From Rhodobacteraceae bacterium EL53 (GTDB lineage: Bacteria > Pseudomonadota > Alphaproteobacteria > Rhodobacterales > Rhodobacteraceae): a stretch of 61,337 bases of DNA. Positions 1 through 7,862 of this stretch are shown piece by piece. Position numbers and translations under genes: made by a program. The notes beneath the pieces are model-generated. The model made no database searches. It was not told where the DNA came from and saw only the letters and a list, made by a program, of their open reading frames with translations. The stretch is from NCBI GenBank assembly GCA_900313015.1, contig OMPR01000005.1, forward strand, positions 46 to 61,382. Direction: 5' to 3'. Each line of letters begins with the position of its first letter. The first letter of the stretch is position 1.

Positions 1-277
1 CGGAGATCGAGGTTATGACGCAGATTGGTTCCGCGAAGCCCTTAATGACAGGGGAATAAAGCCCTGTATCCCAGGTCGAAAGTCACGCGACAAGCCTGTC
101 CGGTACGACAAGCGCCGCTACAAACGACGCAACCGCATTGAGATCATGTTCGGACGCCTGAAGGATTGGCGGCGCGTCGCCACCCGATATGACAGATGCC
201 CAAAGGTATTCCTCTCGCCCATCGCTCTCGCTGCTACAGTCCTATTCTGGCTGTAAATCAATGAGTCTGGAGCCTAG
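1..277 (+). mobile_element. Right end of an IS5-family insertion sequence (left part outside the window)
   Basis: The window opens inside an IS5-like element. Its transposase ends at 256 and is followed by about 20 bases of probable terminal repeat ending in CTAG at 274-277. The boundary is inferred because the minus-strand transporter gene loses similarity to its family exactly here. Target duplication and left terminal repeat cannot be seen, so the exact edge is uncertain by a few bases. Confidence 0.7.
2..256 (+). CDS. IS5-family transposase, C-terminal 84 residues (partial)
   Basis: An open frame entering from the left edge begins GDRGYDADWFREAL and ends at TAA. It carries the pattern RRNRIEIMFGRLKDWRRV, whose glutamate is the last acid of the DDE catalytic triad in IS5/IS427-type transposases, followed by the usual RYDR and a hydrophobic C-terminus ending LFWL. 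In many members of this group the transposase is made from two frames; only the distal part is visible, so whether the element is intact cannot be judged. It would catalyse cut-and-paste transposition of the element. Confidence 0.85.
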   Translation, partial: GDRGYDADWFREALNDRGIKPCIPGRKSRDKPVRYDKRRYKRRNRIEIMFGRLKDWRRVATRYDRCPKVFLSPIALAATVLFWL

Positions 278-1114
278 GGTGTTCGGGAAATCGCGGAAGA
301 CAAGATACCCGAATAGCGTCGCTACTGGTAACTCTAAATACTGTAATGGAGCCAACGTGGCCGAAGGCGCCAACGATAGCGCATAGGTCATCATCATATG
401 GCACAGCGTGGCAAAGAAACCAACTCCGAAGAGCCACAGCCACACAATGCCCACTGGCCAAACCGGATCAAGCAGCTCAGACCCGGAACCTTGGGCCAAT
501 ATCATCACGGAAATGCAAAACAGACTGGCGATCAGGCCCGTGTATAATTGCAAGGTCACCGGATGAAACTTGCGCGATAGTCCGCGTGTCACAAGAATAT
601 AGAGTGCGAACGCGACTGCCGTCCCAAGCGGAAATAGTGCCAAGGTGCCAAACGCGGCAAAGCTGGGTTGAATGACAAACAAGACACCGACAAATCCCAC
701 AATCGCCGCTCCGACGCGACGCGGGCCCACATCTTCGCCCAGATAGAATTTGCCCACCAGCAACACAATGAACGGGGCCACGAATACAATTGCCAACGCA
801 TCTGCAAGGGGCATCACGCGGATCGCGGCGATGAAACAAAACGTCGCCACAAACAAAAACACTGCGCGCAACACCAACGCCACCCATTGCTCACGCGCTA
901 CGCGCAACGAAAGCCCCATGATCCAGACAAACGGTGCCATCAAAGCGCACTGTACAAAAAAGCGTGCGGCCGTAATCTGTCCGACTGGTACGCTATCTGA
1001 CGCGAGTTTGGCAGCTACATCAAGCAAGGGAGCAGTCAGGCAAAACCCCAGCATTAGAGCGACACCGGTAAGGACCTGATCCGTGGATGAAGTGGCAGAA
1101 GCGGTGTTTGTCAT
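242..1114 (-). pseudogene. DMT-superfamily (EamA) transporter truncated by the IS element
   Basis: This encodes a multi-spanning inner-membrane protein with two EamA repeats, probably a metabolite exporter. The start at 1114 (MTNTASATSS) fits the family better than an in-frame ATG 14 codons upstream. The protein is normal up to FRDFPNTLG near position 275. There the last membrane helix should follow, but the frame runs into the IS end and stops after nine foreign residues (SRLIDLQPE). A ten-helix transporter has thus lost helix 10, so function is doubtful, although a folded product is not excluded. The substrate is unknown. Confidence 0.8.
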
Positions 1115-1199
1115 GACTTCACATAAGTATATCACGAAACACGCGTCCACCCTCAATGTGTCTCCAGCCAGAGAACAAAAGCACTGTGATTTTTCCCGT

Positions 1200-1441
1200 T
1201 TCGAACCGTACGGGTTTTTGAGTTTTGTTTTGAAGCACCGACGCCCGGTCCTTGATCTGGCCAGATGCCATAACGTCGACGGCTTTCATCTGACAGAGGT
1301 CACAGCCGCGAAGTTTGCTATCAATCGCCAAATTAGAGAAGGCAAAATCACGATGGTTTTCGGCAGGTTCCTGCCTGATCCTGTTAGACCAGATATGCTT
1401 TGGTTTCAGCGAGCGTTTCTGGCCAACGAGGTGACTAAAAC
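1200..1441 (-). pseudogene. Tyrosine recombinase (phage-type integrase) remnant, frameshifted
   Basis: Two minus-strand frames together give a recognisable integrase segment. The first reads VLVTSLARNAR and ends in TGA at 1406-1408. One frame over, PKHIWSNRIR continues into NLAIDSKLRGCDL and the VLQNKTQKPVRFE region. SKLRGCDL contains the first catalytic-box arginine region of the recombinase fold. A single indel around 1404-1410 restores one frame. After PVRFE the similarity stops, so the conserved C-terminal His-x-x-Arg and catalytic tyrosine are absent. It is a decayed fragment. The family assignment is from memory of the motif, not a search. Confidence 0.6.
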
Positions 1442-1862
1442 GGTTGATTTTGAAAAGCCGTAGGAGTCCCTATGACATTGAATGTATTTATCAATCACCG
1501 TCGTAAGAGTATGTGTTAAGCTGCGCCGAAGCTCTATTCGACCGTGTTTTGTCGTTCTTTTTCGCGGGTTTGTATCCAAACTTTCGCTGTAGTTCACCTC
1601 AGAAACTCTCTGGCTTGGCGGGAAACTTATCCCTTGCGTTTTATGGTGATCTGAGCGTTATACGCGTTGCGACCATCTGAAAGTGTTCGTTTGATAAGAG
1701 ATCCCCGGTATACCCTAGTTGGATTGATATGCCTTCGGGGCTTAGCGTCAAACGGAAACTATCGGAAACGCAAAAATATAAAGGTGAATGTCTAAGGTGA
1801 ATATAGGACTTTGAGAACGAAAATGTTCTTTAAGTGTCTGGATTTATTAAGAAAACATTCTC
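1442..1862. other. Intergenic stretch with no gene recognised
   Basis: I see no supportable gene here. A 63-codon minus-strand frame (1406-1597) has a start but only its last 11 codons resemble anything, namely the integrase remnant. The promoter for the riboswitch-metZ transcript should lie in the last 100 bases, which are AT-rich, but I cannot place convincing -35/-10 boxes. Confidence 0.5.
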
Positions 1863-1916
1863 TCGTGGTGATTTGTTACCGGATTGCGGGCCACGTTAAA
1901 CATTCCCGCTAAAAGG
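1863..1916 (+). promoter_or_regulatory. SAM-II riboswitch aptamer upstream of metZ
   Basis: The segment matches the compact SAM-II fold known from alphaproteobacterial methionine genes. A P1 stem CGTGG (1864-1868) pairs with CCACG (1891-1895). Between them lies the GATTTG-type loop strand followed by the conserved ATTGC element. After P1 comes TTAAACA and then the conserved GCTAAA (1909-1914) that completes the pseudoknot. It sits about 85 bases before the start of an O-succinylhomoserine sulfhydrylase, the classic location. S-adenosylmethionine binding would lower metZ expression. Confidence 0.88.
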
Positions 1917-1925
1917 TCAGGATGA

Positions 1926-1961
1926 AAGACCCCTTTCGCTTGACCGCGTCTGGGGTTTTTT
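1926..1961 (+). terminator. Candidate expression platform (weak terminator) between riboswitch and metZ
   Basis: ACCCC (1929-1933) can pair with GGGGT (1952-1956), followed by a run of T. Upstream GGTCA (1915-1919) can pair instead with TGACC (1940-1944) inside the loop, or GGTC with GACC (1928-1931). These mutually exclusive pairings are what an attenuator needs, but the terminator stem is short. Control at the ribosome-binding site near 1983-1990 is an alternative. Confidence 0.4.
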
Positions 1962-1999
1962 ATTTGCGCCAACACTGGGCGTAGGAAAGGAAGAAAAAG

Positions 2000-3190
2000 A
2001 TGAGCGAGACCTGGAACAAGCGAACCCGTGCCGTTCACGGCGGGACCCGCCGCAGCCAGTATGGTGAGGTTTCCGAGGCTATTTTTCTAACGCAAGGTTT
2101 TGTGTACGACAGCGCCGAGGCTGCCGAAGCTCGTTTTATCAACTCGGGCGATGATGAGTTCATCTATGCGCGCTACGGCAACCCTACTGTCAAAATGTTC
2201 GAAGACCGCATTGCAAGCCTCGAAGGGACCGAGGATGCTTTTGCGACGGCATCAGGCATGGCTGCGGTTTCCGGCGCGTTGACCTCTATGCTCAAAGCCG
2301 GAGATCACGTGGTGTCGGCCAAGGCGCTGTTTGGCTCTTGCCTGTATGTGCTGGAGGATGTTCTGGGCCGGTTCGGGGTCGAAGTAACCTTTGTAGATGG
2401 CACTGATCTGGACGCATGGCGCGCGGCAATGCGCCCTGACACCAAGGCGGTTTTCTTTGAGTCTGTTTCAAACCCAACACTGGAAGTGATTGACGTCAAA
2501 TCTGTTTGTGAGATCGCGCATGAAGCTGGGGCTTTGGTTCTGGTGGACAACGTTTTTGCGACTCCGCATTTTTCCAAAGCGGTTGAGCTGGGCGTAGATG
2601 TGGTGATTTATTCTGCGACCAAGCACATCGACGGGCAGGGGCGCACACTGGGCGGGGTGATCCTAGGGTCGCGCGAATATATCCGCAAAACTGTTGAACC
2701 CTACATGAAACACACCGGCGGCTCGATGAGCCCGTTCACGGCATGGGTCATGCTGAAGGGGTTGGAAACGATGGGGCTGCGGGTCAATGCGCAGGCCGAA
2801 AATGCGCTGTCCGTTGTCAGCGCAGTTCGCGAACACGCGGCACTTGTACGTGCGATTTATCCCGGTCATCCAAGCCACGCCCAGTACGATTTGTGTCTGG
2901 AACAAATGGGCAAAGGTGGAACTGTCATTTCACTGGACCTAAAGGGGGGGCAACCAGCGGCTTTTGCGTTTTTGAACGCGCTGCAAATCGGCAAAATCTC
3001 CAACAACTTGGGTGATGCGAAAACGATTGTGACGCACCCGGCCACGACTACGCATCAACGCCTCAGCGAAGATCAGCGCAGTGAGCTGGGCATTACCCCC
3101 GGCTTGGTGCGCATATCGTTAGGAATCGAAGATACAGATGATCTGATCACTGACTTTCATCAAGCTTTAGATATAGCATTGTCTGTTTGA
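2000..3190 (+). CDS. metZ: O-succinylhomoserine sulfhydrylase (PLP-dependent)
   Basis: The 396-residue protein belongs to the Cys/Met-metabolism PLP family and would make homocysteine directly from O-succinylhomoserine and sulfide in the cytosol. The pattern YARYGNPT near residue 56 is the usual cofactor phosphate region, and the cofactor lysine is K208 in SATKHIDGQGR. The HIDGQGR signature separates MetZ from cystathionine synthases and lyases of the same fold. The start at 2000 follows a good AGGAAAGGA site. The SAM-II riboswitch just upstream supports a methionine-pathway role and repression by S-adenosylmethionine. A strong hairpin follows the stop. O-acetylhomoserine specificity cannot be excluded. 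Confidence 0.93.
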   Translation: MSETWNKRTRAVHGGTRRSQYGEVSEAIFLTQGFVYDSAEAAEARFINSGDDEFIYARYGNPTVKMFEDRIASLEGTEDAFATASGMAAVSGALTSMLKAGDHVVSAKALFGSCLYVLEDVLGRFGVEVTFVDGTDLDAWRAAMRPDTKAVFFESVSNPTLEVIDVKSVCEIAHEAGALVLVDNVFATPHFSKAVELGVDVVIYSATKHIDGQGRTLGGVILGSREYIRKTVEPYMKHTGGSMSPFTAWVMLKGLETMGLRVNAQAENALSVVSAVREHAALVRAIYPGHPSHAQYDLCLEQMGKGGTVISLDLKGGQPAAFAFLNALQIGKISNNLGDAKTIVTHPATTTHQRLSEDQRSELGITPGLVRISLGIEDTDDLITDFHQALDIALSV

Positions 3191-3199
3191 TTACAGGTA

Positions 3200-3225
3200 G
3201 TTCGGGCGCTTAGTTGCGTCCGAAC
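3200..3225 (+). terminator. Rho-independent terminator after metZ, probably bidirectional
   Basis: GTTCGGGCGC (3200-3209) and GCGTCCGAAC (3216-3225) form a 10-bp stem with one G-T pair and a six-base loop, followed by TTTAACTTT. It lies between the convergent metZ and M24 genes. Confidence 0.8.
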
Positions 3226-3243
3226 TTTAACTTTAAGGTGTTG

Positions 3244-4494
3244 TTAAAACTCCCAAGGAAATGTGTCCAAACGCTCGGGCCCGTCTTCGGTGATCAGCAC
3301 CTGCGTTTCGAGTTTTACACTTTCTGATCCGCGTTCTGCGATCAGACTTTCCACACAAATCACCTGGCCGACTTCGAACCGACCACCATGGTTACTCTCA
3401 AAATCCGGGTGCAGGGACACAACGGGCCATTCATCTGCCATTCCAACCCCATGTGCGGCCAAGGAATAGCGGAAGGGTTGATAGGCTTCGGGAATTTGCC
3501 AGCTTTTGGCATTGAATTCTGCAAAGCTGAGCCCTGGTTGGAGCAGGGCAAGATTGTGAACAATCTGAGCCCGAGCGGCAGAATACAGCCGGGTTTGCTG
3601 GTTCGTCATAGGGGCACCGCCACAAGTCCATGATCGGCTTAGATCTGCGCAGTACCCGTAGGGACCAATCATATCAGTATCAAAAGAGATCATCTCGCCG
3701 GGCTGACATTCCCGATCTGAACACTCGCGATACCATGGGTTGGTGTTCGGCCCGCAGGTCAGCAATTTGGTTTCCAACCACTCCCCACCAGACCGGGCGT
3801 TTTCAAAATGCAGGTGCGCCCAGAGTTCGCGCTCTGTGACGCCGGGAACAGAATGTTGATATATGCGGGCCATCCCAGCCTCGCAAACCCGAATGGTCCA
3901 GCGCATCAGTTCGATTTCGTCGACTGATTTTATGGAACGCGCAATTTCGGTTATCTGACCGCCTTCGATGATTTTAATTCCGCGTGCGTTCAAAGCAGCC
4001 ACGCCTTCGGGCTCCAATCGATCCACTGCGAGGCGCATGTTTCCACCGCCGTGGGTGCGCAGTTCCGCGGCGATTTCGTCAGCCCAAAGATTCAGGCGTT
4101 CACCGGCCCGATCGCCTGCGGTCATAAACATCCACCCAATCGAATTGCGCCGCTCATCAATGCCGGGCAGACCATCGTTCAGGTGTTCGCACCCCTTGAA
4201 TTCGAACATGATTCCGGGGCCACCGTTCAGCAACATTGCGTAGCGAATGGGGTTATGGCTGGTCCAAACACTCATGTTCGAACTGTCAAAGGCATACCGA
4301 ATGTTGACCGGGTCATAGAGCAATAGACCCGCAACCTCGTGTTGGTCCATCACCTCGCGTAATCGAGACAGACGAAAGGCACGGGCGCGATCCAGAACCG
4401 TTTGTGGCAACGGGCTTTTTAAGGGGCGATTTGCGCCTTCTGCGTTGAGATATGCGAGTTTTCGGTCGTCTTTGAAGGGTGCGCTATCGGTCAT
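3244..4494 (-). CDS. M24-family metalloprotein resembling the DMSP lyase DddP
   Basis: The 416-residue protein has a creatinase-type N-domain and a C-terminal pita-bread M24 domain. Putative metal ligands are D272, D274, D284, H348, E382 and E396. D354 in HGVGMADEW matches the catalytic aspartate (D377) that I recall for Roseovarius DddP; from D272 to D354 the numbering is offset by a constant 23. Shared blocks also include HGGGNMRLAVD, GGEWLETKLL and GPNTNPWYREC. It could cleave dimethylsulfoniopropionate, or be a DddP-clade relative acting on another substrate such as an X-Pro peptide. Its ATG overlaps the TGA of the upstream oxygenase by four bases, so the two are translationally coupled. 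Confidence 0.75.
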   Translation of the reverse strand: MTDSAPFKDDRKLAYLNAEGANRPLKSPLPQTVLDRARAFRLSRLREVMDQHEVAGLLLYDPVNIRYAFDSSNMSVWTSHNPIRYAMLLNGGPGIMFEFKGCEHLNDGLPGIDERRNSIGWMFMTAGDRAGERLNLWADEIAAELRTHGGGNMRLAVDRLEPEGVAALNARGIKIIEGGQITEIARSIKSVDEIELMRWTIRVCEAGMARIYQHSVPGVTERELWAHLHFENARSGGEWLETKLLTCGPNTNPWYRECSDRECQPGEMISFDTDMIGPYGYCADLSRSWTCGGAPMTNQQTRLYSAARAQIVHNLALLQPGLSFAEFNAKSWQIPEAYQPFRYSLAAHGVGMADEWPVVSLHPDFESNHGGRFEVGQVICVESLIAERGSESVKLETQVLITEDGPERLDTFPWEF

Positions 4495-5276
4495 GACGCG
4501 CGCCCATAAAAGCCCAGGCGTTCGCTTTCAGAAAACTGCACATCTGGTTGTTCGAAAAAAGAAAACACGGCGATCACCCGATTTGTATCACCTTGCACTG
4601 GCGTTACGCGGTGGGCGGTGTTTTTACCTTTGAAAACGTTTAAGGTGCCGGGGGTGAGGGTAATGATATTGGAGGTCGGATCCTCACCGCGCAACAGTTT
4701 CGCGACACCGTCATAGTTGGGATCCGTATCGCTGCGTAGGTCCGTTCTGTATTCAAACCCACCACCGTGGTCTGGGGCTTGCAACAGCAGTGTAGTGGTA
4801 AATTCAGACCGATCAAAGTGCCAGTTCAAGGCTTGTCCTTTTTGATAGGACATAACATTTACTCGGGCCAACGGGTCGGCCATTACATAGAGCTGTGGCA
4901 TCTCCATAGTTGTCGCGAGAAATTGAGCGAACTCGGGCCATTCATAGAGACGCAACAAAGCTGACCCAGGAATCTGGTCCGCACAGAGTGTTTTGTTCGA
5001 CGTTTGGAATGTGGTCAAAGCAGCGTGGTCTGGCGGCAAATCTTCCACTGGCTTGAAGTAAATGTTGTGCATCCGTTCGTGCAAAAATGCGTCTGATTGA
5101 AACGGGCCCTCCATCTCCTTCACAGCTTGTGCCGCGTTGGCTGGGCGCATTAACCCATCAAGATTAAACATTCCTTCGGCCCGTAGATCGGCACGGCACT
5201 GTTTCACCAAAGTGCGCCATTCTGGGCTGTTCGGGCGATGCAGGGGGAAGCGATCAAGATCCAGTATATCGTGCAT
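4491..5276 (-). CDS. 2-oxoglutarate/Fe(II)-dependent oxygenase-like protein
   Basis: From the ATG at 5276 (preceded by AAAGGGA) the protein is 261 residues; an open frame continues upstream but runs through the promoter region and is not used. A double-stranded beta-helix signature is visible: H153-x-D155 in NWHFDRSE, distal H222 in KNTAHRVT, and R233 in TNRVIAVFSF for the 2-oxoglutarate carboxylate. These are the four residues expected of an active non-haem iron dioxygenase. The substrate is unknown. It is the first gene of a two-gene operon with the DddP-like M24 gene, which overlaps its stop codon, so both probably act on the same compound or its product. The divergent LysR gene is the likely regulator. 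Confidence 0.72.
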   Translation of the reverse strand: MHDILDLDRFPLHRPNSPEWRTLVKQCRADLRAEGMFNLDGLMRPANAAQAVKEMEGPFQSDAFLHERMHNIYFKPVEDLPPDHAALTTFQTSNKTLCADQIPGSALLRLYEWPEFAQFLATTMEMPQLYVMADPLARVNVMSYQKGQALNWHFDRSEFTTTLLLQAPDHGGGFEYRTDLRSDTDPNYDGVAKLLRGEDPTSNIITLTPGTLNVFKGKNTAHRVTPVQGDTNRVIAVFSFFEQPDVQFSESERLGFYGRAS

Positions 5277-5342
5277 GGGTGTCCCTTTGGGCTGTTTTAC
5301 GGACCAGTGTGCGTGGCACTTGTCGAAACAACCACTATAAAA

Positions 5343-5363
5343 TATCTTGGTCAGCATAAGATA
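5343..5363. promoter_or_regulatory. Candidate LysR-type operator palindrome
   Basis: TATCTT-N9-AAGATA is a perfect 6-bp inverted repeat with LysR-like spacing. It lies in the 101-base gap between the divergent oxygenase and LysR genes, 15 bases before the regulator start. Confidence 0.5.
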
Positions 5364-5377
5364 AATTAAGGGTGCTA

Positions 5378-6229
5378 ATGAAACTCCCTCCGCTAAATGC
5401 TTTGCGCGCCTTTGAATGTGCCGCACGAACCGGCAGTTTTGCCGCCGCTGGGGAAGAGTTGTCAGTGACACCAGCCGCTGTCAGTTTGCAGGTCAAGAAT
5501 TTGGAAGCTTGGTTGGGGCGCCAACTGTTCACACGACGGGCTAATCAGGTTCGCCTGACCGACGCGGGGCGCGATTACTACCAAAATGCCGCCGCTGCTC
5601 TTGGAGAAATCGCGCGCTTTACTGACGCTTTGACGGAAAGCGCCAGTCGGCGTCCATTGGTGATCAGTGCACCCCCGGCATTGGCTGAATTATGGTTGCC
5701 CGACCGGATTGCGCGGTTTGATGTACAGCATCCAGATGTCCCCATAACGCTTAGGATCGAAGCCGAAGATAAGGATCTGGAACAACAGGGCATAGACCTG
5801 CGCCTTAGCTATGGTGGAGAGCTGCCAGATTACCGGACACAGCCGATGTTTCAGGATCAACTGGTCGCCGTCGCGGCGGTTAGGTGTGATCCCTGCCAAA
5901 CCCGACGGGTTGCTATCGACTGGGGGCAAGCGATCACCTCGGTGCCCGGATGGCGGCACTGGAGTGCGCTTACTGGGAGAGCAATGGCATCAGTGGCGGA
6001 AATTTCAGCGCCCTCGGTGCCGTCAGCCTTGGCGCTGGTGAAGGCCGGAGTAGGTGTTGCACTGTTGCCTGAACAGGTGATCTGGGCGGCTATAAGTACA
6101 GGCCAAGTGGTGCGTTGCTCAGATGCCTTTTTGCCAATGCCGCGTCCTTATGTGATGATCTCGGCCCATCATCAAGCGCGGTCTCGGCGGTTGATTGCCT
6201 TGCAAAACACCCTCTTAGAAGGCGTATAA
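5378..6229 (+). CDS. LysR-family transcriptional regulator (GcvA-like)
   Basis: The 283-residue protein has an N-terminal winged helix-turn-helix (MKLPPLNALRAFECAARTGS, then AAAGEELSVTPAAVSLQVKN) and a C-terminal type-2 periplasmic-binding-like effector domain. I choose the ATG at 5378, spaced five bases from AAGGG; a GTG six bases upstream lies inside that site. It is divergent from the oxygenase/M24 pair, with a palindrome in the shared promoter, so it most likely controls that operon and itself. The effector is unknown; the substrate of the operon is a natural guess. Confidence 0.85.
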   Translation: MKLPPLNALRAFECAARTGSFAAAGEELSVTPAAVSLQVKNLEAWLGRQLFTRRANQVRLTDAGRDYYQNAAAALGEIARFTDALTESASRRPLVISAPPALAELWLPDRIARFDVQHPDVPITLRIEAEDKDLEQQGIDLRLSYGGELPDYRTQPMFQDQLVAVAAVRCDPCQTRRVAIDWGQAITSVPGWRHWSALTGRAMASVAEISAPSVPSALALVKAGVGVALLPEQVIWAAISTGQVVRCSDAFLPMPRPYVMISAHHQARSRRLIALQNTLLEGV

Positions 6230-6386
6230 AGGGCGCTTTCGCTACGTTAGTTGTAAGCGGCGGTTTGCTGCCATTTGGTCGTAATAACCTGATACATAAA
6301 CCCAATTTGACGTTTTTTGATGAATTATGACGAATTCCCGACCTTACGGTTCGAGGTTGAGTGTTACTTGCAAGCAGACGATTGGA

Positions 6387-6415
6387 TTGGCAGCCGTCTT
6401 GTCCGCCCTTATATA
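6387..6415 (+). promoter_or_regulatory. Candidate sigma-70-type promoter of folE2
   Basis: TTGGCA (6387-6392) and TATATA (6410-6415) are separated by 17 bases, about 30 bases before the folE2 start. The -10 box is inside an imperfect palindrome CCCTT-N5-AAGGG (6406-6420), which could also be an operator. I looked for a Zur-like box, as expected for some folE2 genes, and saw none. Confidence 0.45.
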
Positions 6416-6444
6416 AAGGGTGACCACTCGAAGGAAACGCGTTG

Positions 6445-7548
6445 ATGAACTTTCACACCCGTGACGTGAACGAGACACCTGATCGTGACGAGGCAGCCGC
6501 CGCGTTGGAAACGCTGCGGGCCTGGGCCAAAACGGCTAGCGAAGCAGAAATCACGCAATTGGATCCAGCAGTGGCGCGATTGGTTCCCGGGTTGCTGCCA
6601 GTGAACTATCCTTCGTTGTCGCGGGAATACCCCGAAAATTTTGCTGTTGATGAGGCTTACAAAGCCACGCTGCCTGATTTGCAGAATGGCCCGTCCAGTC
6701 TAATCCGTGGGGCGAAGCAGCAGATCCAACATGTCGGGATTTCGAATTTTAGACTGCCGATCCGCTTTCATAGCAAAGAAGGCGCGGACCTCACGCTCGA
6801 AACATCCGTTACGGGTACGGTCAGTCTTGAGGCCGAGAAGAAGGGCATCAACATGTCTCGGATCATGCGGTCGTTCTATAAACACGCTGAACGGACCTTT
6901 AGTTTTGAAGTGATCGAAGCAGCACTGGATGATTACATTACGGATCTGGATAGTTTTGATGCCCGGATCCAGATGCGGTTTAGCTATCCCGCGCGCGTCG
7001 ATAGCCTGCGTTCGGGTCTGTCGGGGTATCAGTATTATGATATCGCGTTGGAATTGGTGGAAACCAATGGTGTGCGTCAAAAGATTATGCACCTCGATTA
7101 TGTCTATTCGTCAACCTGTCCGTGTTCATTGGAGCTGAGCGAACATGCGCGTGTTACACGAGGACAGTTAGCCACACCGCATTCGCAACGTTCTGTGGCG
7201 CGCATATCGGTCGAGGTGGATTGCAACACAGATTGTTTGTGGTTCGAGGACTTGATTGGTCTGTGTCGTCAAGCTGTGCCGACGGAAACACAAGTGATGG
7301 TAAAACGGGAAGACGAACAAGCTTTTGCCGAGTTAAATGCGGCGAACCCAATTTTTGTCGAAGACGCAGCTCGTCTGTTTTGCGAGGCACTGTTGGCGGA
7401 TCATCATATCGGTGATTTTCGGGTTGTGGCAAGTCACCAGGAAAGCCTGCATAGCCATGATGCGGTGAGCATTCTAACCGAAGGTCCAACCTTTGCGGCG
7501 CAGAGTCTTGATCCTAAATTGTTCAACACCTTGTTCCACGTCGGTTAA
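6445..7548 (+). CDS. folE2: GTP cyclohydrolase I type B (FolE2)
   Basis: The 367-residue protein would convert GTP to 7,8-dihydroneopterin triphosphate, the first step of folate synthesis. It has the FolE2 hallmarks: RGAKQQIQHVGISNFRLP near residue 90 and the SSTCPCSLELSEHA active-site motif with cysteines about 225 and 227, of which the first is the metal ligand in known members. The ATG at 6445 follows AAGGAA at good spacing; an in-frame TTG one codon earlier is less likely. It is alone, far from folB-folP (25.1-27.0 kb), but supplies the same pathway. A promoter candidate lies just upstream. Confidence 0.93.
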   Translation: MNFHTRDVNETPDRDEAAAALETLRAWAKTASEAEITQLDPAVARLVPGLLPVNYPSLSREYPENFAVDEAYKATLPDLQNGPSSLIRGAKQQIQHVGISNFRLPIRFHSKEGADLTLETSVTGTVSLEAEKKGINMSRIMRSFYKHAERTFSFEVIEAALDDYITDLDSFDARIQMRFSYPARVDSLRSGLSGYQYYDIALELVETNGVRQKIMHLDYVYSSTCPCSLELSEHARVTRGQLATPHSQRSVARISVEVDCNTDCLWFEDLIGLCRQAVPTETQVMVKREDEQAFAELNAANPIFVEDAARLFCEALLADHHIGDFRVVASHQESLHSHDAVSILTEGPTFAAQSLDPKLFNTLFHVG

Positions 7549-7640
7549 GATCAATCACAGAGCTAGACCGCATCGGCTGCCTTATGTTTTGGCAGGCGCC
7601 ATGCGTTTTGTTCGTTTAGTACTCATTTGAATGTGTGACG

Positions 7641-7673
7641 CTGCACCGCAGCAAAATTGTGCTGCACTTGCAA
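7641..7673. promoter_or_regulatory. Two candidate PhaR-binding sites
   Basis: CTGC-ACC-GCAG (7641-7651) matches the CTGC-N3/4-GCAG pattern reported for PhaR, the polyhydroxyalkanoate repressor of Rhodobacter and Paracoccus. CTGC-ACTT-GCAA (7662-7673) is a near match ten bases later. They lie about 190 bases before the phasin-like gene. The rest of the 314-base gap 7549-7862 shows no gene. Confidence 0.6.
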
Positions 7674-7862
7674 GTTTGATCTTGTAGCATATCTCGTGAC
7701 GTAAGAATCGTGTTGTTCAAACCATGACAACAGGATGGAACGGAAGGGGAGTGCAATGCGCACCCATATTGGACAACCAGCCACAAGATCCTGCCTTGGC
7801 GGGCTGGATAAGGTTCCCCTGACCGCGTTTTCACGAATTCAGTTTTTCTAGGAGCTTCCCCG

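Noticed and set aside
1083-1463. 126-codon plus-strand frame between the DMT gene and the intergenic region
   Set aside because: The opposite strand reads as an integrase remnant, and this frame shows no motif or ribosome site.
6330-6440. Zur box before folE2
   Set aside because: Some folE2 genes are zinc-repressed, but no alphaproteobacterial Zur-like palindrome is visible here.
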